This document shows, piece after piece, positions 20,142 to 30,716 of a stretch of 64,000 bases of DNA. A program made the position numbers and the translations under genes. Numbering within the stretch: the first letter of the stretch is position 1; each line of letters begins with the position of its first letter. The DNA is taken from NCBI RefSeq assembly GCF_007558725.1, contig NZ_VLPL01000011.1, positions 62,001 through 126,000 on the forward strand. Direction: 5' to 3'. The notes below the pieces were generated by a model, which was not told the DNA's origin, did no database searches, and saw only the letters and a program-made list of their open reading frames with translations. This DNA is from Fluviicola chungangensis. GTDB lineage: Bacteria; Bacteroidota; Bacteroidia; Flavobacteriales_D; Crocinitomicaceae.

Positions 20142-20162
20142 CAGATAATTGATCTATTCTAT

Positions 20163-20204
20163 AACGGGCTGTTCATCATACATGGACAGCCCGTTACTGT
20201 TTTT
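20163..20204 (+). terminator. terminator after the type IX-secreted protein
   Basis: AACGGGCTGT and ACAGCCCGTT form a 10-bp stem with a 13-base loop, followed by ACTGTTTTT. Confidence 0.85.
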
Positions 20205-20475
20205 ATCCAGAACTGATTAATAACCTTCCTGATTTGGGCTTCAAAGGAGTGGTTTTTTACTAAATTTTCCTTCGTTGAACCACACTAACACTTTGTTCTT
20301 CGCTTAAAGCAATCTGCCATTGCTTTGCACAGTCTTCATCAGCCACGGCTGATTATTATCAGAAACAATGCTTCTCCTAAATTATTTTCGCACTAACCCG
20401 TCAGCTGACGGATCATAATTTAGTCTTCAAAAGCTACGCTTTTTCTTCTTAATTTCGCAGCCTAAGCGATACTTT
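20205..20475 (+). other. noncoding stretch with a stack of stem-loops upstream of hutU
   Basis: With the preceding terminator this is the only gap over 300 bases. No plausible gene is visible. It holds AAAGCAAT/ATTGCTTT (20306-20326), ATCAGCC/GGCTGAT (20338-20353), the palindrome CCGTCAGCTGACGG (20398-20411) nested inside CTAAATTAT/ATAATTTAG (20377-20423), then TAATTTCG (20450-20457), a near -7 element 18 bases before the hutU ATG. Possible structured leader or a composite intergenic repeat. Confidence 0.5.
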
Positions 20476-22473
20476 ATGAATTTGAACGAATTTCAAGACG
20501 ATATCACAACTGGGATCCCGGCTACACTTCCTGCAAAGAAAGCATACGAAACAGCGATTAATCATGCGCCTAAGCGGAAGGAAATCCTTTCACCGGAGGA
20601 AAAAATATTGGCATTAAAAAATGCATTGCGTTATTTCCCGAAAGACCAGCATGCAGAACTTGCACAAGAATTTTCCGATGAGTTGGAGAAACATGGACGA
20701 ATCTACATGTATCGGTTCAGACCGGATTATAAAATGTATGCCCGTCCGATTAATGATTATCCCGGGAAATCTTTACAAGCGAAAGCTATTATGCTGATGA
20801 TCCAGAATAACCTGGATTATGCAGTTGCTCAGCACCCCCACGAATTGATTACATACGGTGGAAATGGGGCCGTTTTTCAGAACTGGATCCAGTATCGGTT
20901 AACAATGAAGTATTTGTCCGAAATGGAGGATGATCAGACTTTGGTGATGTATTCCGGGCACCCGCTCGGACTTTTTCCGTCGCATAAAGATGCTCCAAGA
21001 GTTGTCGTAACCAATGGAATGATGATACCGAATTATTCCAAACCGGATGATTGGGAAAAGTTTAACGCATTGGGTGTTACGCAATACGGACAAATGACGG
21101 CCGGATCTTATATGTATATCGGGCCACAGGGAATTGTTCATGGAACGACAATTACTGTTTTGAACGGTTTCCGTAAAATTAAAAAGGATCCGAGGGGTTC
21201 TCTTTTTGTTACTTCCGGTTTAGGAGGAATGAGCGGTGCGCAGCCGAAAGCAGGAACTATTGCAGGTTGTGTGACAGTCTGTGCAGAGGTGAATCCAAAA
21301 ATTACACGTATCCGTCATGAACAGGGGTGGGTAAACGAGGTATTTGGTAACCTGGACGAATTGGTAAAGCGCGTTCGCGAGGCACAATCCGGACAAGAGG
21401 CGGTATCCATCGCTTACTTGGGGAATGTGGTGGATGTTTGGGAGAAATTTGATAAAGAAAACCTGCATATTGACCTAGGATCTGATCAGACGTCGCTTCA
21501 TAATCCATGGGCGGGTGGTTATTATCCTGTCGGAATTGATTTCGAGACAGCAAACAAACTAATGGCTTCCGATCCGGAAGAGTTTAGATCGAAAGTTCAG
21601 CAGACACTTGTAAGACATGCAGATGCAATCAATGCGCATACTGCGAAAGGAACTTACTTTTTTGATTACGGAAATGCCTTCTTATTGGAAGCATCACGTG
21701 CCGGGGCAGATGTGATGGCAGCCAACGGGATTGATTTTAAATACCCTTCCTACGTTCAGGATATTATGGGCCCGATGTGTTTCGATTATGGCTTTGGCCC
21801 TTTCCGATGGGTTTGTACTTCCGGAAAACCCGAGGACCTGGAAAAAACAGATGCAATTGCCTGTGCTGTTCTGGAAGAAATGAAACAGCGAAGCCCGGAG
21901 GAAATCCAACAGCAAATGGCAGATAATATTCAATGGATCAAAGGTGCCCAGGAAAATAAGTTGGTTGTTGGTTCCCAGGCACGAATCCTTTATGCTGATG
22001 CAGAAGGAAGAATGAAGATTGCGGCTGCCTTTAATGAAGCAATTTCAAAAGGAATTATCGGACCTGTAGTGCTTGGACGTGACCATCACGATGTTTCCGG
22101 TACAGATTCTCCTTATCGCGAAACATCCAATATTTATGATGGGTCGCGTTTCACGGCAGATATGGCGATTCAGAATGTCATCGGAGATTCTTTCCGCGGA
22201 GCAACCTGGGTTTCCATTCACAATGGTGGCGGAGTAGGTTGGGGAGAAGTGATTAATGGCGGTTTCGGAATGCTGCTGGACGGTTCTTCCGACGCAGATC
22301 GCAGATTGAAATCGATGCTTCATTGGGATGTCAATAATGGAATTGCGCGCAGAAACTGGGCTCGAAACGAAGGTGCTATTTTCGCCATTAAACGGGCTAT
22401 GGAGGCAGAGCCGAAATTAAAGGTAACAATTCCTGAACTGGTGGATGAAGAGCTGTTAAAAGGCATTAAATAA
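20476..22473 (+). CDS. hutU: urocanate hydratase
   Basis: Second step of histidine degradation, hydrating urocanate to imidazolonepropionate with tightly bound NAD+. The 665 residues contain YGGNGAVFQNW, SGLGGMSGAQPKAG (NAD-binding glycine loop), DQTSLHNPWAGGYYPVG and LGRDHHDVSGTDSPYRETS, all urocanase signatures. It is about 110 residues longer than the Bacillus and Pseudomonas enzymes and close to the length of animal urocanases. No hutH, hutI or hutG lies nearby, so the pathway is scattered. Confidence 0.95.
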   Translation: MNLNEFQDDITTGIPATLPAKKAYETAINHAPKRKEILSPEEKILALKNALRYFPKDQHAELAQEFSDELEKHGRIYMYRFRPDYKMYARPINDYPGKSLQAKAIMLMIQNNLDYAVAQHPHELITYGGNGAVFQNWIQYRLTMKYLSEMEDDQTLVMYSGHPLGLFPSHKDAPRVVVTNGMMIPNYSKPDDWEKFNALGVTQYGQMTAGSYMYIGPQGIVHGTTITVLNGFRKIKKDPRGSLFVTSGLGGMSGAQPKAGTIAGCVTVCAEVNPKITRIRHEQGWVNEVFGNLDELVKRVREAQSGQEAVSIAYLGNVVDVWEKFDKENLHIDLGSDQTSLHNPWAGGYYPVGIDFETANKLMASDPEEFRSKVQQTLVRHADAINAHTAKGTYFFDYGNAFLLEASRAGADVMAANGIDFKYPSYVQDIMGPMCFDYGFGPFRWVCTSGKPEDLEKTDAIACAVLEEMKQRSPEEIQQQMADNIQWIKGAQENKLVVGSQARILYADAEGRMKIAAAFNEAISKGIIGPVVLGRDHHDVSGTDSPYRETSNIYDGSRFTADMAIQNVIGDSFRGATWVSIHNGGGVGWGEVINGGFGMLLDGSSDADRRLKSMLHWDVNNGIARRNWARNEGAIFAIKRAMEAEPKLKVTIPELVDEELLKGIK

Positions 22474-22481
22474 TTGAAAAC

Positions 22482-22520
22482 GGAGAATTGAAAAGTTTTC
22501 TTCTTATTTTTCAATTCTCC
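22482..22520. terminator. bidirectional terminator hutU / OmpA-family gene
   Basis: GGAGAATTGAAAA and TTTTCAATTCTCC form a 13-bp stem between two convergent genes, with A/T-rich arms serving both directions. An outer AATTGAAAA/TTTTCAATT pair can lengthen it. Confidence 0.8.
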
Positions 22521-22536
22521 ATTTTGCATTTTCAAT

Positions 22537-23715
22537 TTACAATACTTTAATCTCTACTCTGCGGTTACTTTGCTCTTCGGACGCGAATTTTGCATTGGGG
22601 AAGATCGGCATGGTATTTCCGTAACCGACAGTCGTTAAGCGGTTTTTATCAATCCCATTTTCAATCAGGTAATGATATACCCGCTTTGCACGTGCTTCAG
22701 AAAGTTTTTGTGCCTCAAAGGTGTTTTCACCATTAGAGTGTACATGTCCCTGAATCTCCACTTTTATTCCGGCATTGAGTGCCAGAAAATCCTTTAATCG
22801 TCTTAATTTAGGTTCGGCGCTTTGCAGAAATTCGGAAGATCCGGGGAAAAATTCGATCTCGTCGATTTGCATGCTTTTTCCTTCTCCCAGCGGTTCGATC
22901 CAAACCACAATTTCAGTCTCAGTGTTGGCTGATACCGGTTCTTCCCGGTCAACAAAGAAATAGCCTTCTGCATCGATTTTTAATTGGACTTTTCCTGACC
23001 GATCAATGGAGAACCGAAAATCGGAACCCTGATAGGCGGCTGTAATCCCTTTGATTCCCGTGATGGTAATATTGGCAATAACCGGTTTTCCCGTTTCGTA
23101 ATCGCGTACCAGAATGGATAATCCCGATTCACTTTTGTCAGTTCTCAAATCCAGTAATTTCCCACCCTCAGCAGTTTCCTGCATTTCGCCTGTTATGGGT
23201 TCAAAAACAAAATTGACTTCCAAAAATTCTTTTGTTTTAGGAGGTGCAAGAAAACAAATAATAATTTCTTTTCCGGCAACCAAATCGATAGGATACAGGG
23301 TGTTTTCCGAAACGACCAGGTTTAGTCCTAATTCATGTGAAGGTTTTGAAATAATTCTTCTGATTTCAGCAGAACCTTTGGAGATTTCTTCGCACGGGTA
23401 TTTGGTTTCTCCTTCAAAGATCACCATTTGAAGGAGTTGAGTACAGGATGCACTTAAAGTAAATCTGCCATTATAGGATGCTTTAAATGAGCAAAACAAG
23501 CTGTTTTTTTCTTCCAGATTGTTCAATGATCCATAAGCCTGGAAATCATTCACTTTCCCTCCTTTTCCTGAAAACTGCATGCGGTAAGCTCCTGTTTTAA
23601 GAACCGTTGTGGCCCCGGTGCAGTCAGATATCGCATCTGAACTTTCAAGAATTTGTTGTCCAAATACGCTTGTAAAAAGAATAAAATGAAGAAATATTAG
23701 GAGAGTGTATTTCAT
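22537..23715 (-). CDS. OmpA-family outer-membrane/peptidoglycan-associated protein
   Basis: About 392 residues from the ATG at 23715, opening with a signal peptide (MKYTLLIFLHFILFTSVFGQ). The middle is beta-rich, and the region around ITITGIKGITAAYQGSDFRF resembles a carboxypeptidase-regulatory-type fold. The last 110 residues are an OmpA C-terminal domain (IEFFPGSSEFLQSAEPKLRRL, VEIQGHVHSNGENTFEAQKLSEARA, NRRVEIKVL) that binds peptidoglycan. Upstream in-frame ATG (23739) and TTG codons lie before the candidate -7 element, which favours 23715. Confidence 0.88.
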   Translation of the reverse strand: MKYTLLIFLHFILFTSVFGQQILESSDAISDCTGATTVLKTGAYRMQFSGKGGKVNDFQAYGSLNNLEEKNSLFCSFKASYNGRFTLSASCTQLLQMVIFEGETKYPCEEISKGSAEIRRIISKPSHELGLNLVVSENTLYPIDLVAGKEIIICFLAPPKTKEFLEVNFVFEPITGEMQETAEGGKLLDLRTDKSESGLSILVRDYETGKPVIANITITGIKGITAAYQGSDFRFSIDRSGKVQLKIDAEGYFFVDREEPVSANTETEIVVWIEPLGEGKSMQIDEIEFFPGSSEFLQSAEPKLRRLKDFLALNAGIKVEIQGHVHSNGENTFEAQKLSEARAKRVYHYLIENGIDKNRLTTVGYGNTMPIFPNAKFASEEQSNRRVEIKVL

Positions 23716-23721
23716 TGGGTG

Positions 23722-23729
23722 CAAAGATA
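23722..23729 (-). promoter_or_regulatory. -7 element of the OmpA-family gene
   Basis: On the minus strand this reads TATCTTTG, an exact TAnnTTTG match, six bases before the ATG. The transcript would have almost no leader. Confidence 0.5.
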
Positions 23730-23809
23730 GTGTTTTCATCAACTTCGAAAAAAAGCATTTTTCCTATTTCCTGAATGGATTGAATGAGCGTATTAACTGT
23801 ATTCTTTGG

Positions 23810-25213
23810 TTATTGTTTAACATTCAATTGCGCTTTCAGACACGTACGGAGGTATAAATGATCAACGGTAGGGAAGATATGAACTACACTGACATCATGT
23901 GTTTTTCCTTGTAGTATGAGGTCACCGATTTTTCGTTGGAGGTTCTTGTCGATCGTTTTTTTTAGTTCATTAAACTGTGCAGAGAGATCCAGTTTTGTTG
24001 CTTTTTCAAGTTCGGAATAAATCCGGTTTGAAAAAAGCCATTTGGCACTTTTGAGCAAAACACTTTTTGTTTTTAAATCGAATTCAAGTTTACTGAGTTC
24101 CAGGATCTTGGTGTGGTTGTCAAAATACGGAATTCCCTGAAGGTATAAAATGCCTCTTTTTGTTCCGCTGAAAGAAATGGCAAGCAACAACCTGTTTTTA
24201 TCCAATCCACTCACCTTTACAGCTTCAAACTCAAAGTGATTCTTATTGAAATCAATGGTCTTACCCTTTACTTGCTCGGTAAACAATTGAGAAATCGAAT
24301 CGTAATCTAATTCAAAATCGGTAAACAGATCGAAAGTATCTTTTGGGGCACTCGGAATCGTATTCAATCCGGGAAGTTCACCCAATTCCTTTTTGGCCGG
24401 ATTTTGATTCAGATAAGTTTTGCAATTCAGCACCAGTGTTGTAAATAATCGATTGTTTGCAAGACGGGGCTTTACCAATGAAAGCGAAACAGGCTCAAAA
24501 TGAATGTATCCGAGGTATGGGATTTTAACTGACTGATTCATGTTTTTCCACAAATCATCCGCATCTTTCCGGAACGAAATACGCGCCAATTGTTTATCGG
24601 TTGCTATGCATTGTTTCTCCAATGTTTTACGTACTTCCCGGATGACTTCTTCTGTTGCATCAAATCTGAAAAGAGTTACTTCACACGGATTCAAAGCTTT
24701 TAATTCGTTGATTCCGGTACTGGTGCTCAGACCATAATTCTCATTGATATTCAGTTCCGTTTCAAAACGAATTCTCAAAGACGGTCTTTTTTCATTGATC
24801 CCACAGGAAAAAGGGACCAGCGGAGTGAGGCAAACGGGTTTTGCTACCAGTAAATCGGAACATGCAGCACAGTATTCCATTTTGATCCAATAAGAGCCAA
24901 CCAATTCGGAAAGTAACCGGTTGTTGACTGTTGAAATATTAAATGAGTCCTTTTGGAACCGGTATTCGTATCGAATTCCGCTGCAAGGTTTGTCCGAACC
25001 GGCTGTAATATCCGGAACCGATTTGTTTGCATCTTTAAAATATCCGGTCAAATTGATTTCCACTGGGACCACAATGCTGTTTGTAACCGCATTTATTTCA
25101 GGAGGAGCAGTTGCCAACCAGGTATTTTCAGGTGCTTCAGGTTGAATAGAACGGCATGAGCCGGTGAGGATTAGAAACGCAAGAGCTCCAATTTTTAACT
25201 TTAAAACACGCAC
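23810..25213 (-). CDS. DUF4403-family lipoprotein
   Basis: 467 residues with a lipoprotein signal (LKIGALAFLILTGSC, lipobox Cys near residue 20), so anchored to a membrane. The body matches the DUF4403 pattern: SIVVPVEINLTGYFKD near the start, paired beta/alpha units, and a C-terminal segment with ELKKTIDKNLQRKIGDLILQG. The family's role is unknown. The start codon is GTG. Divergent from two small lipoprotein genes 52 bases away. Confidence 0.75.
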   Translation of the reverse strand: MRVLKLKIGALAFLILTGSCRSIQPEAPENTWLATAPPEINAVTNSIVVPVEINLTGYFKDANKSVPDITAGSDKPCSGIRYEYRFQKDSFNISTVNNRLLSELVGSYWIKMEYCAACSDLLVAKPVCLTPLVPFSCGINEKRPSLRIRFETELNINENYGLSTSTGINELKALNPCEVTLFRFDATEEVIREVRKTLEKQCIATDKQLARISFRKDADDLWKNMNQSVKIPYLGYIHFEPVSLSLVKPRLANNRLFTTLVLNCKTYLNQNPAKKELGELPGLNTIPSAPKDTFDLFTDFELDYDSISQLFTEQVKGKTIDFNKNHFEFEAVKVSGLDKNRLLLAISFSGTKRGILYLQGIPYFDNHTKILELSKLEFDLKTKSVLLKSAKWLFSNRIYSELEKATKLDLSAQFNELKKTIDKNLQRKIGDLILQGKTHDVSVVHIFPTVDHLYLRTCLKAQLNVKQ

Positions 25214-25265
25214 ACTGACGGAAATTGAATAATTGATTTTCCAAAATTAGTATTAACTTCAATTT

Positions 25266-25439
25266 ATGAAGCCAATTTTTTATTTTGTAATCTGTTTATG
25301 TGGACTTCTATCCTGTACGAAGTCAAGAACATGTACCTGCTCGGACGGGCAAAGTTATACTGTAAACACTTCAAAGAAAACAGCCGAAGCTGCGTGTGCA
25401 AAATATTCTGTCGGAGGAGTCGACTGTAAAATCAATTGA
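25266..25439 (+). CDS. micro-lipoprotein, cysteine-rich (57 aa)
   Basis: Translating from the ATG gives 57 residues: signal MKPIFYFVICLCGLLSC with lipobox LLSC, then TKSRTCTCSDGQSYTVNTSK, then KTAEAACAKYSVGGVDCKIN. The pattern TCxC-(x)n-A-x-x-x-C...VGG...C matches the next gene, so the two are tandem paralogues. The mature form would have four cysteines besides the lipid-modified one. Function unknown. Confidence 0.7.
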   Translation: MKPIFYFVICLCGLLSCTKSRTCTCSDGQSYTVNTSKKTAEAACAKYSVGGVDCKIN

Positions 25440-25486
25440 ATCAACTGATTTTTTGGTTTTTGTAGTACCGGGTTAAAAAAAAAAGT

Positions 25487-25494
25487 TATATTCG
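25487..25494 (+). promoter_or_regulatory. possible -7 element of the second micro-lipoprotein
   Basis: TATATTCG, one mismatch from TAnnTTTG, 43 bases before the ATG. The nearest TTG is at a poor distance. Confidence 0.35.
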
Positions 25495-25537
25495 CGGTGT
25501 TAATTTATTTTTATAACCTTCATCTCAATTAATTTGT

Positions 25538-25756
25538 ATGAAAAAATTTGTATTATTCGTTGCTGCTGCTGCAACTTTAGGATTGACTTCTTGTAAAAAA
25601 GACTGGACTTGTTCTTGTACTTACGATGGTGAGACTACAACTTACAACATCGACGGGAAAACTAAGAAAGATGCTGAAGCACAGTGCGAAGGAAAAGCGT
25701 CTGTTGGTGGAATCACTGTATCTACAGGTTCTAACTGTACAACATCAAAAAGATAA
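25538..25756 (+). CDS. micro-lipoprotein, cysteine-rich (72 aa)
   Basis: 72 residues: lipoprotein signal MKKFVLFVAAAATLGLTSC, then KKDWTCSCTYDGETTTYNI, then a Lys/Asp linker, DAEAQCEGKASVGGITV and SNCTTSKR. Four cysteines remain in the mature part, matching the paralogue just upstream with a longer middle. It has its own terminator. The family resembles small Bacteroidota lipoproteins of unknown role. Confidence 0.8.
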   Translation: MKKFVLFVAAAATLGLTSCKKDWTCSCTYDGETTTYNIDGKTKKDAEAQCEGKASVGGITVSTGSNCTTSKR

Positions 25757-25774
25757 TAATTTTCGGATTATTTC

Positions 25775-25798
25775 GGGGGCATCAGCCCCCTTTTTTTT
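25775..25798 (+). terminator. terminator after the micro-lipoproteins
   Basis: GGGGGC, ATCA, GCCCCC, then eight T: a strong intrinsic terminator. Confidence 0.93.
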
Positions 25799-25836
25799 GC
25801 TCTAAATTTTGACTCTTTATTTGAATTTGTGAGAAT

Positions 25837-25866
25837 AAAAAAGGCCTGACATTGTCAGGCCTTTTT
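25837..25866 (-). terminator. terminator of icd (works in both directions)
   Basis: AAGGCCTGAC pairs with GTCAGGCCTT around a short loop, flanked by an A-run and a T-run. It lies 24 bases beyond the icd stop on the minus strand. Confidence 0.88.
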
Positions 25867-25889
25867 GCATGGTATCGAAAAATGGATTT

Positions 25890-28204
<2,315 letters not shown>

Positions 28205-28323
28205 TAAATAAGGGGCTTAATTTTGAAGAGTTTACAACAGTGGGAATGAGTTGTTAAACTTTAAAAATTAATCAATTCATTATCAGGTTTTTAGATTGTA
28301 TTCTGTTCGTATCTTTGGGAACA

Positions 28324-28347
28324 CCCGAATTCCCGAATTCCCGAATT
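28324..28347. repeat. CCCGAATT tandem repeat, three copies
   Basis: Three perfect copies of the 8-mer lie between icd and rdgB. It is too short and regular for a CRISPR and may be a variable-number tract. Confidence 0.6.
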
Positions 28348-28351
28348 TTCT

Positions 28352-28930
28352 TTATCCAATCCGCTTCAAATAAACCATCATTTTTTCTAGGGCCCGCGCA
28401 CGATGACTCATTCCGTTTTTTTCATCAGAACTCATTTCAGCAAACGTTTTATCAGCTCCTTCCGGGGTGAAGATCGGATCATACCCAAAGCCATTGGTTC
28501 CACGTTTTTCTTTTCCGATCGAACCTTCGATTTTTCCCTCGAAAACATGCACTTTGTGATTGATGTACAATGCAATCACTGTGGAAAAATGAGCACTTCT
28601 GTCGGATTGCCCGTTTAGCTTTTCCAATACCAGGTTCATATTATCATCTGCATTTCGTTGCGGGCCGGCATAACGCGCCGAAAAGACGCCGGGTTCGCCG
28701 TTCAGACCAGGAATAATTAAACCGGTGTCATCGGCAAAACATGGAATGTGCATTTTTTCAGCTAAAAATGTCGCTTTTTGAATGGCGTTTCCTTCGATGG
28801 TATCAGCCGTTTCCGGGATGTCATCGTAAAAATGGATCTCTTTCAGGGAAATTAATTGGAAACCATGTGGTAAAATCGCTTTGATCTCGGCGATCTTATG
28901 CTCATTGGACGAAGCGAAAAGTAGTTTCAT
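28352..28930 (-). CDS. rdgB: XTP/dITP pyrophosphatase
   Basis: Removes non-canonical purine nucleotides (XTP, dITP) from the pool. The 192 residues open with LLFASSNEHKIAEIKAIL, the SxNxxK nucleotide-binding motif, then CFADDTGLIIPGLNGEPGVFSARYAG, and end with the NGFGYDPIF and SHRARALEKM segments. All Ham1-family landmarks are present. An AraC/SDR pair lies just upstream on the same strand. Confidence 0.95.
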   Translation of the reverse strand: MKLLFASSNEHKIAEIKAILPHGFQLISLKEIHFYDDIPETADTIEGNAIQKATFLAEKMHIPCFADDTGLIIPGLNGEPGVFSARYAGPQRNADDNMNLVLEKLNGQSDRSAHFSTVIALYINHKVHVFEGKIEGSIGKEKRGTNGFGYDPIFTPEGADKTFAEMSSDEKNGMSHRARALEKMMVYLKRIG

Positions 28931-28957
28931 GTTTTTTTGAGGTAAGTTACATTTTTT

Positions 28958-29764
28958 TCAGGAATTCAAAACGGTTGAGGCGTTGTACCCGAAATAATTC
29001 TTAAATGCATTCGAAAAATGGGAAAAATTTTCGAACCCTACATGGAGGTAAACATCGGACGGCCTTAGTTTGGTTGTTTGAAGCAGTTTTTTTGCTTCAT
29101 TCAATCGCTGCTGTTTCAACCATCTTTCCGGAGTTTCGTTGAATATCTTGGAAAAATCACGTTTGAAGGTTGACATGCTTCTGCCGGATAGACGGGCAAA
29201 TTCGGCCATGGGGATATTGAACAAATAATTTTTCAGCATAAAAGCCTCCAGGTCGATTTTGTAAGGTTCACTGAAATCGAAAAGAAAACAGTAAAAGGTT
29301 TGGTCCAGTCGGAGCAGTAACTCAACCGCTTCTTCAGTTTTAAGGGCCGCAATTTTGGAGGTAAAGAAATCGGGCTTGTCAAAATAAGGAAGAAGTGACT
29401 GAAAAAAACCGTTTATGAATGATTCATCCGGGATTTCGTAGAGCGAATTACCCATAAAACGTTCCTGCACCGGAATAGTATTCTGTAAAGCGAATTGCTG
29501 TAAAAATGCTTCCGTCAGGAAAATGGTGAACGATTTAAAAGGTCGGCCGTCCGGAGCGGGGTGTTTACGGGTTTTCAATAAAGTGTTTTTACGCATGATC
29601 CCCATTTTACCCGCTTCAAAGAAACGCGACCCTTCCGGTGTAAAGATTTCCATTGTTCCGGATATTACAATACTTAATGCATGGTGCACGACTAATTGTT
29701 CGGTGCCGAAATGCTGTTCATGGACACATGAGAACAACATGTTTTCCTGGAATTGATCTGCCAT
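28958..29764 (-). CDS. AraC-family transcriptional regulator
   Basis: 268 residues. The N-terminal 150 residues are a cupin-like sensing region (VHHALSIVISGTMEIFTPEG), the C-terminal 100 the AraC two-HTH domain (NIPMAEFARLSGRSMSTFKRDF, TPERWLKQQRLNEAKKLLQ, PSDVYLHVGFENFSHFSNAFKNYFGY). Its ATG overlaps the stop of the SDR gene by one base, so the two are translated together and the regulator probably controls its own operon. Effector unknown. Confidence 0.9.
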   Translation of the reverse strand: MADQFQENMLFSCVHEQHFGTEQLVVHHALSIVISGTMEIFTPEGSRFFEAGKMGIMRKNTLLKTRKHPAPDGRPFKSFTIFLTEAFLQQFALQNTIPVQERFMGNSLYEIPDESFINGFFQSLLPYFDKPDFFTSKIAALKTEEAVELLLRLDQTFYCFLFDFSEPYKIDLEAFMLKNYLFNIPMAEFARLSGRSMSTFKRDFSKIFNETPERWLKQQRLNEAKKLLQTTKLRPSDVYLHVGFENFSHFSNAFKNYFGYNASTVLNS

Positions 29765-30579
29765 TACTTGGGGAGTTGACTCAATAATACTTTATCCATA
29801 GTTCTGTCTCCAAGCCATTTTCGGAAAAACAAAGCCGGTTTCGCCATGTATCCTCCGACATAACGGGTTTTTGGTCTTTTAGCAGAAATGGCTTTAGAAA
29901 CCAAACGAGAAATGACTTGTGGTTCCGCATTTTTTGCAATGGTTTTCTCAAAGGCCTGTTTGAATTTATCTGCCATGTCTTTGTAGGCAGTATTCTCAGT
30001 TGTTTTGATCAGGTTTTCGTAAGCAATTGTTGCCCATTCCGATTTAACACCTCCGGGTTCAATAACCACTACATCGATTCCAAATGGTGCAACTTCCAGG
30101 CGCAGACTATCACTCATTCCCTCTACTGCGAATTTGCTTGCGTGATACCAGGCACCGAAAGGCGTTGCGATTTTCCCTCCTATTGAAGAAATGTTGATAA
30201 TCTTTCCGCTTTTTTGTTTGCGCATTCCGGGAAGTACCAACTGAGTCATACGGGCCAAACCAAATACATTCACATCCAATTGTCTTTTGGCTTCTTCCAT
30301 GGAAACGTCTTCGATGGTACCGTAAGAACCATAGCCGGCATTGTTTACCAGTACATCGATCCGTCCTTCTTTTTCCAGGATCGTTTGTACACAAAATTTC
30401 ATGGATTCATCGTCCGTTACATCCAAAGAAATGGTTTGGACACCTTGTTTGCTCAAATCATTTAATAAGTCCGTTCTTCTTGCCGCCCCGTAAACAATGT
30501 GTCCTTCTTTTGCCAAATCCTGAGCAAATACCTTCCCCATACCCGAAGAGGCGCCTGTGATTAAAATTACTTTTTTCAT
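29764..30579 (-). CDS. short-chain dehydrogenase/reductase
   Basis: 271 residues from the ATG; a TTG eight codons earlier is in frame but less likely. Classical SDR features: NAD(P)-binding TGASSGMG near residue 8, NNAGYG around 80, catalytic Ser in INISSIGG near 133 and YHASK around 146. The AA-R-R after beta-2 (YGAARRTD) suggests NADP(H) preference (inference). First gene of the operon with the AraC regulator. Substrate unknown. Confidence 0.9.
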   Translation of the reverse strand: MKKVILITGASSGMGKVFAQDLAKEGHIVYGAARRTDLLNDLSKQGVQTISLDVTDDESMKFCVQTILEKEGRIDVLVNNAGYGSYGTIEDVSMEEAKRQLDVNVFGLARMTQLVLPGMRKQKSGKIINISSIGGKIATPFGAWYHASKFAVEGMSDSLRLEVAPFGIDVVVIEPGGVKSEWATIAYENLIKTTENTAYKDMADKFKQAFEKTIAKNAEPQVISRLVSKAISAKRPKTRYVGGYMAKPALFFRKWLGDRTMDKVLLSQLPK

Positions 30580-30629
30580 AAAAACAGAATTTTGATACTG
30601 CAAAGATCACTCAGATTAAAGCAAGTTAT

Positions 30630-30659
30630 TTTGCTCATAAGCTCAAATTAATTTGCTCA
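30630..30659 (-). promoter_or_regulatory. candidate AraC-type operator upstream of the SDR gene
   Basis: TTTGCTCA occurs twice exactly 22 bases apart (two helical turns), with a further GCTCA between them. It lies 51-80 bases before the SDR start. AraC-family proteins bind direct repeats, so this is a plausible site for the regulator encoded in the same operon. Confidence 0.45.
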
Positions 30660-30716
30660 GCGGTTCAATTTAGAAGGTGACAGAAAAAGACAAACAAAGT
30701 CTTCAATCTTTTTAGT

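Noticed and set aside
28324-28347. CRISPR-like array
   Set aside because: Units of only 8 bp without spacers; no cas genes in the window.
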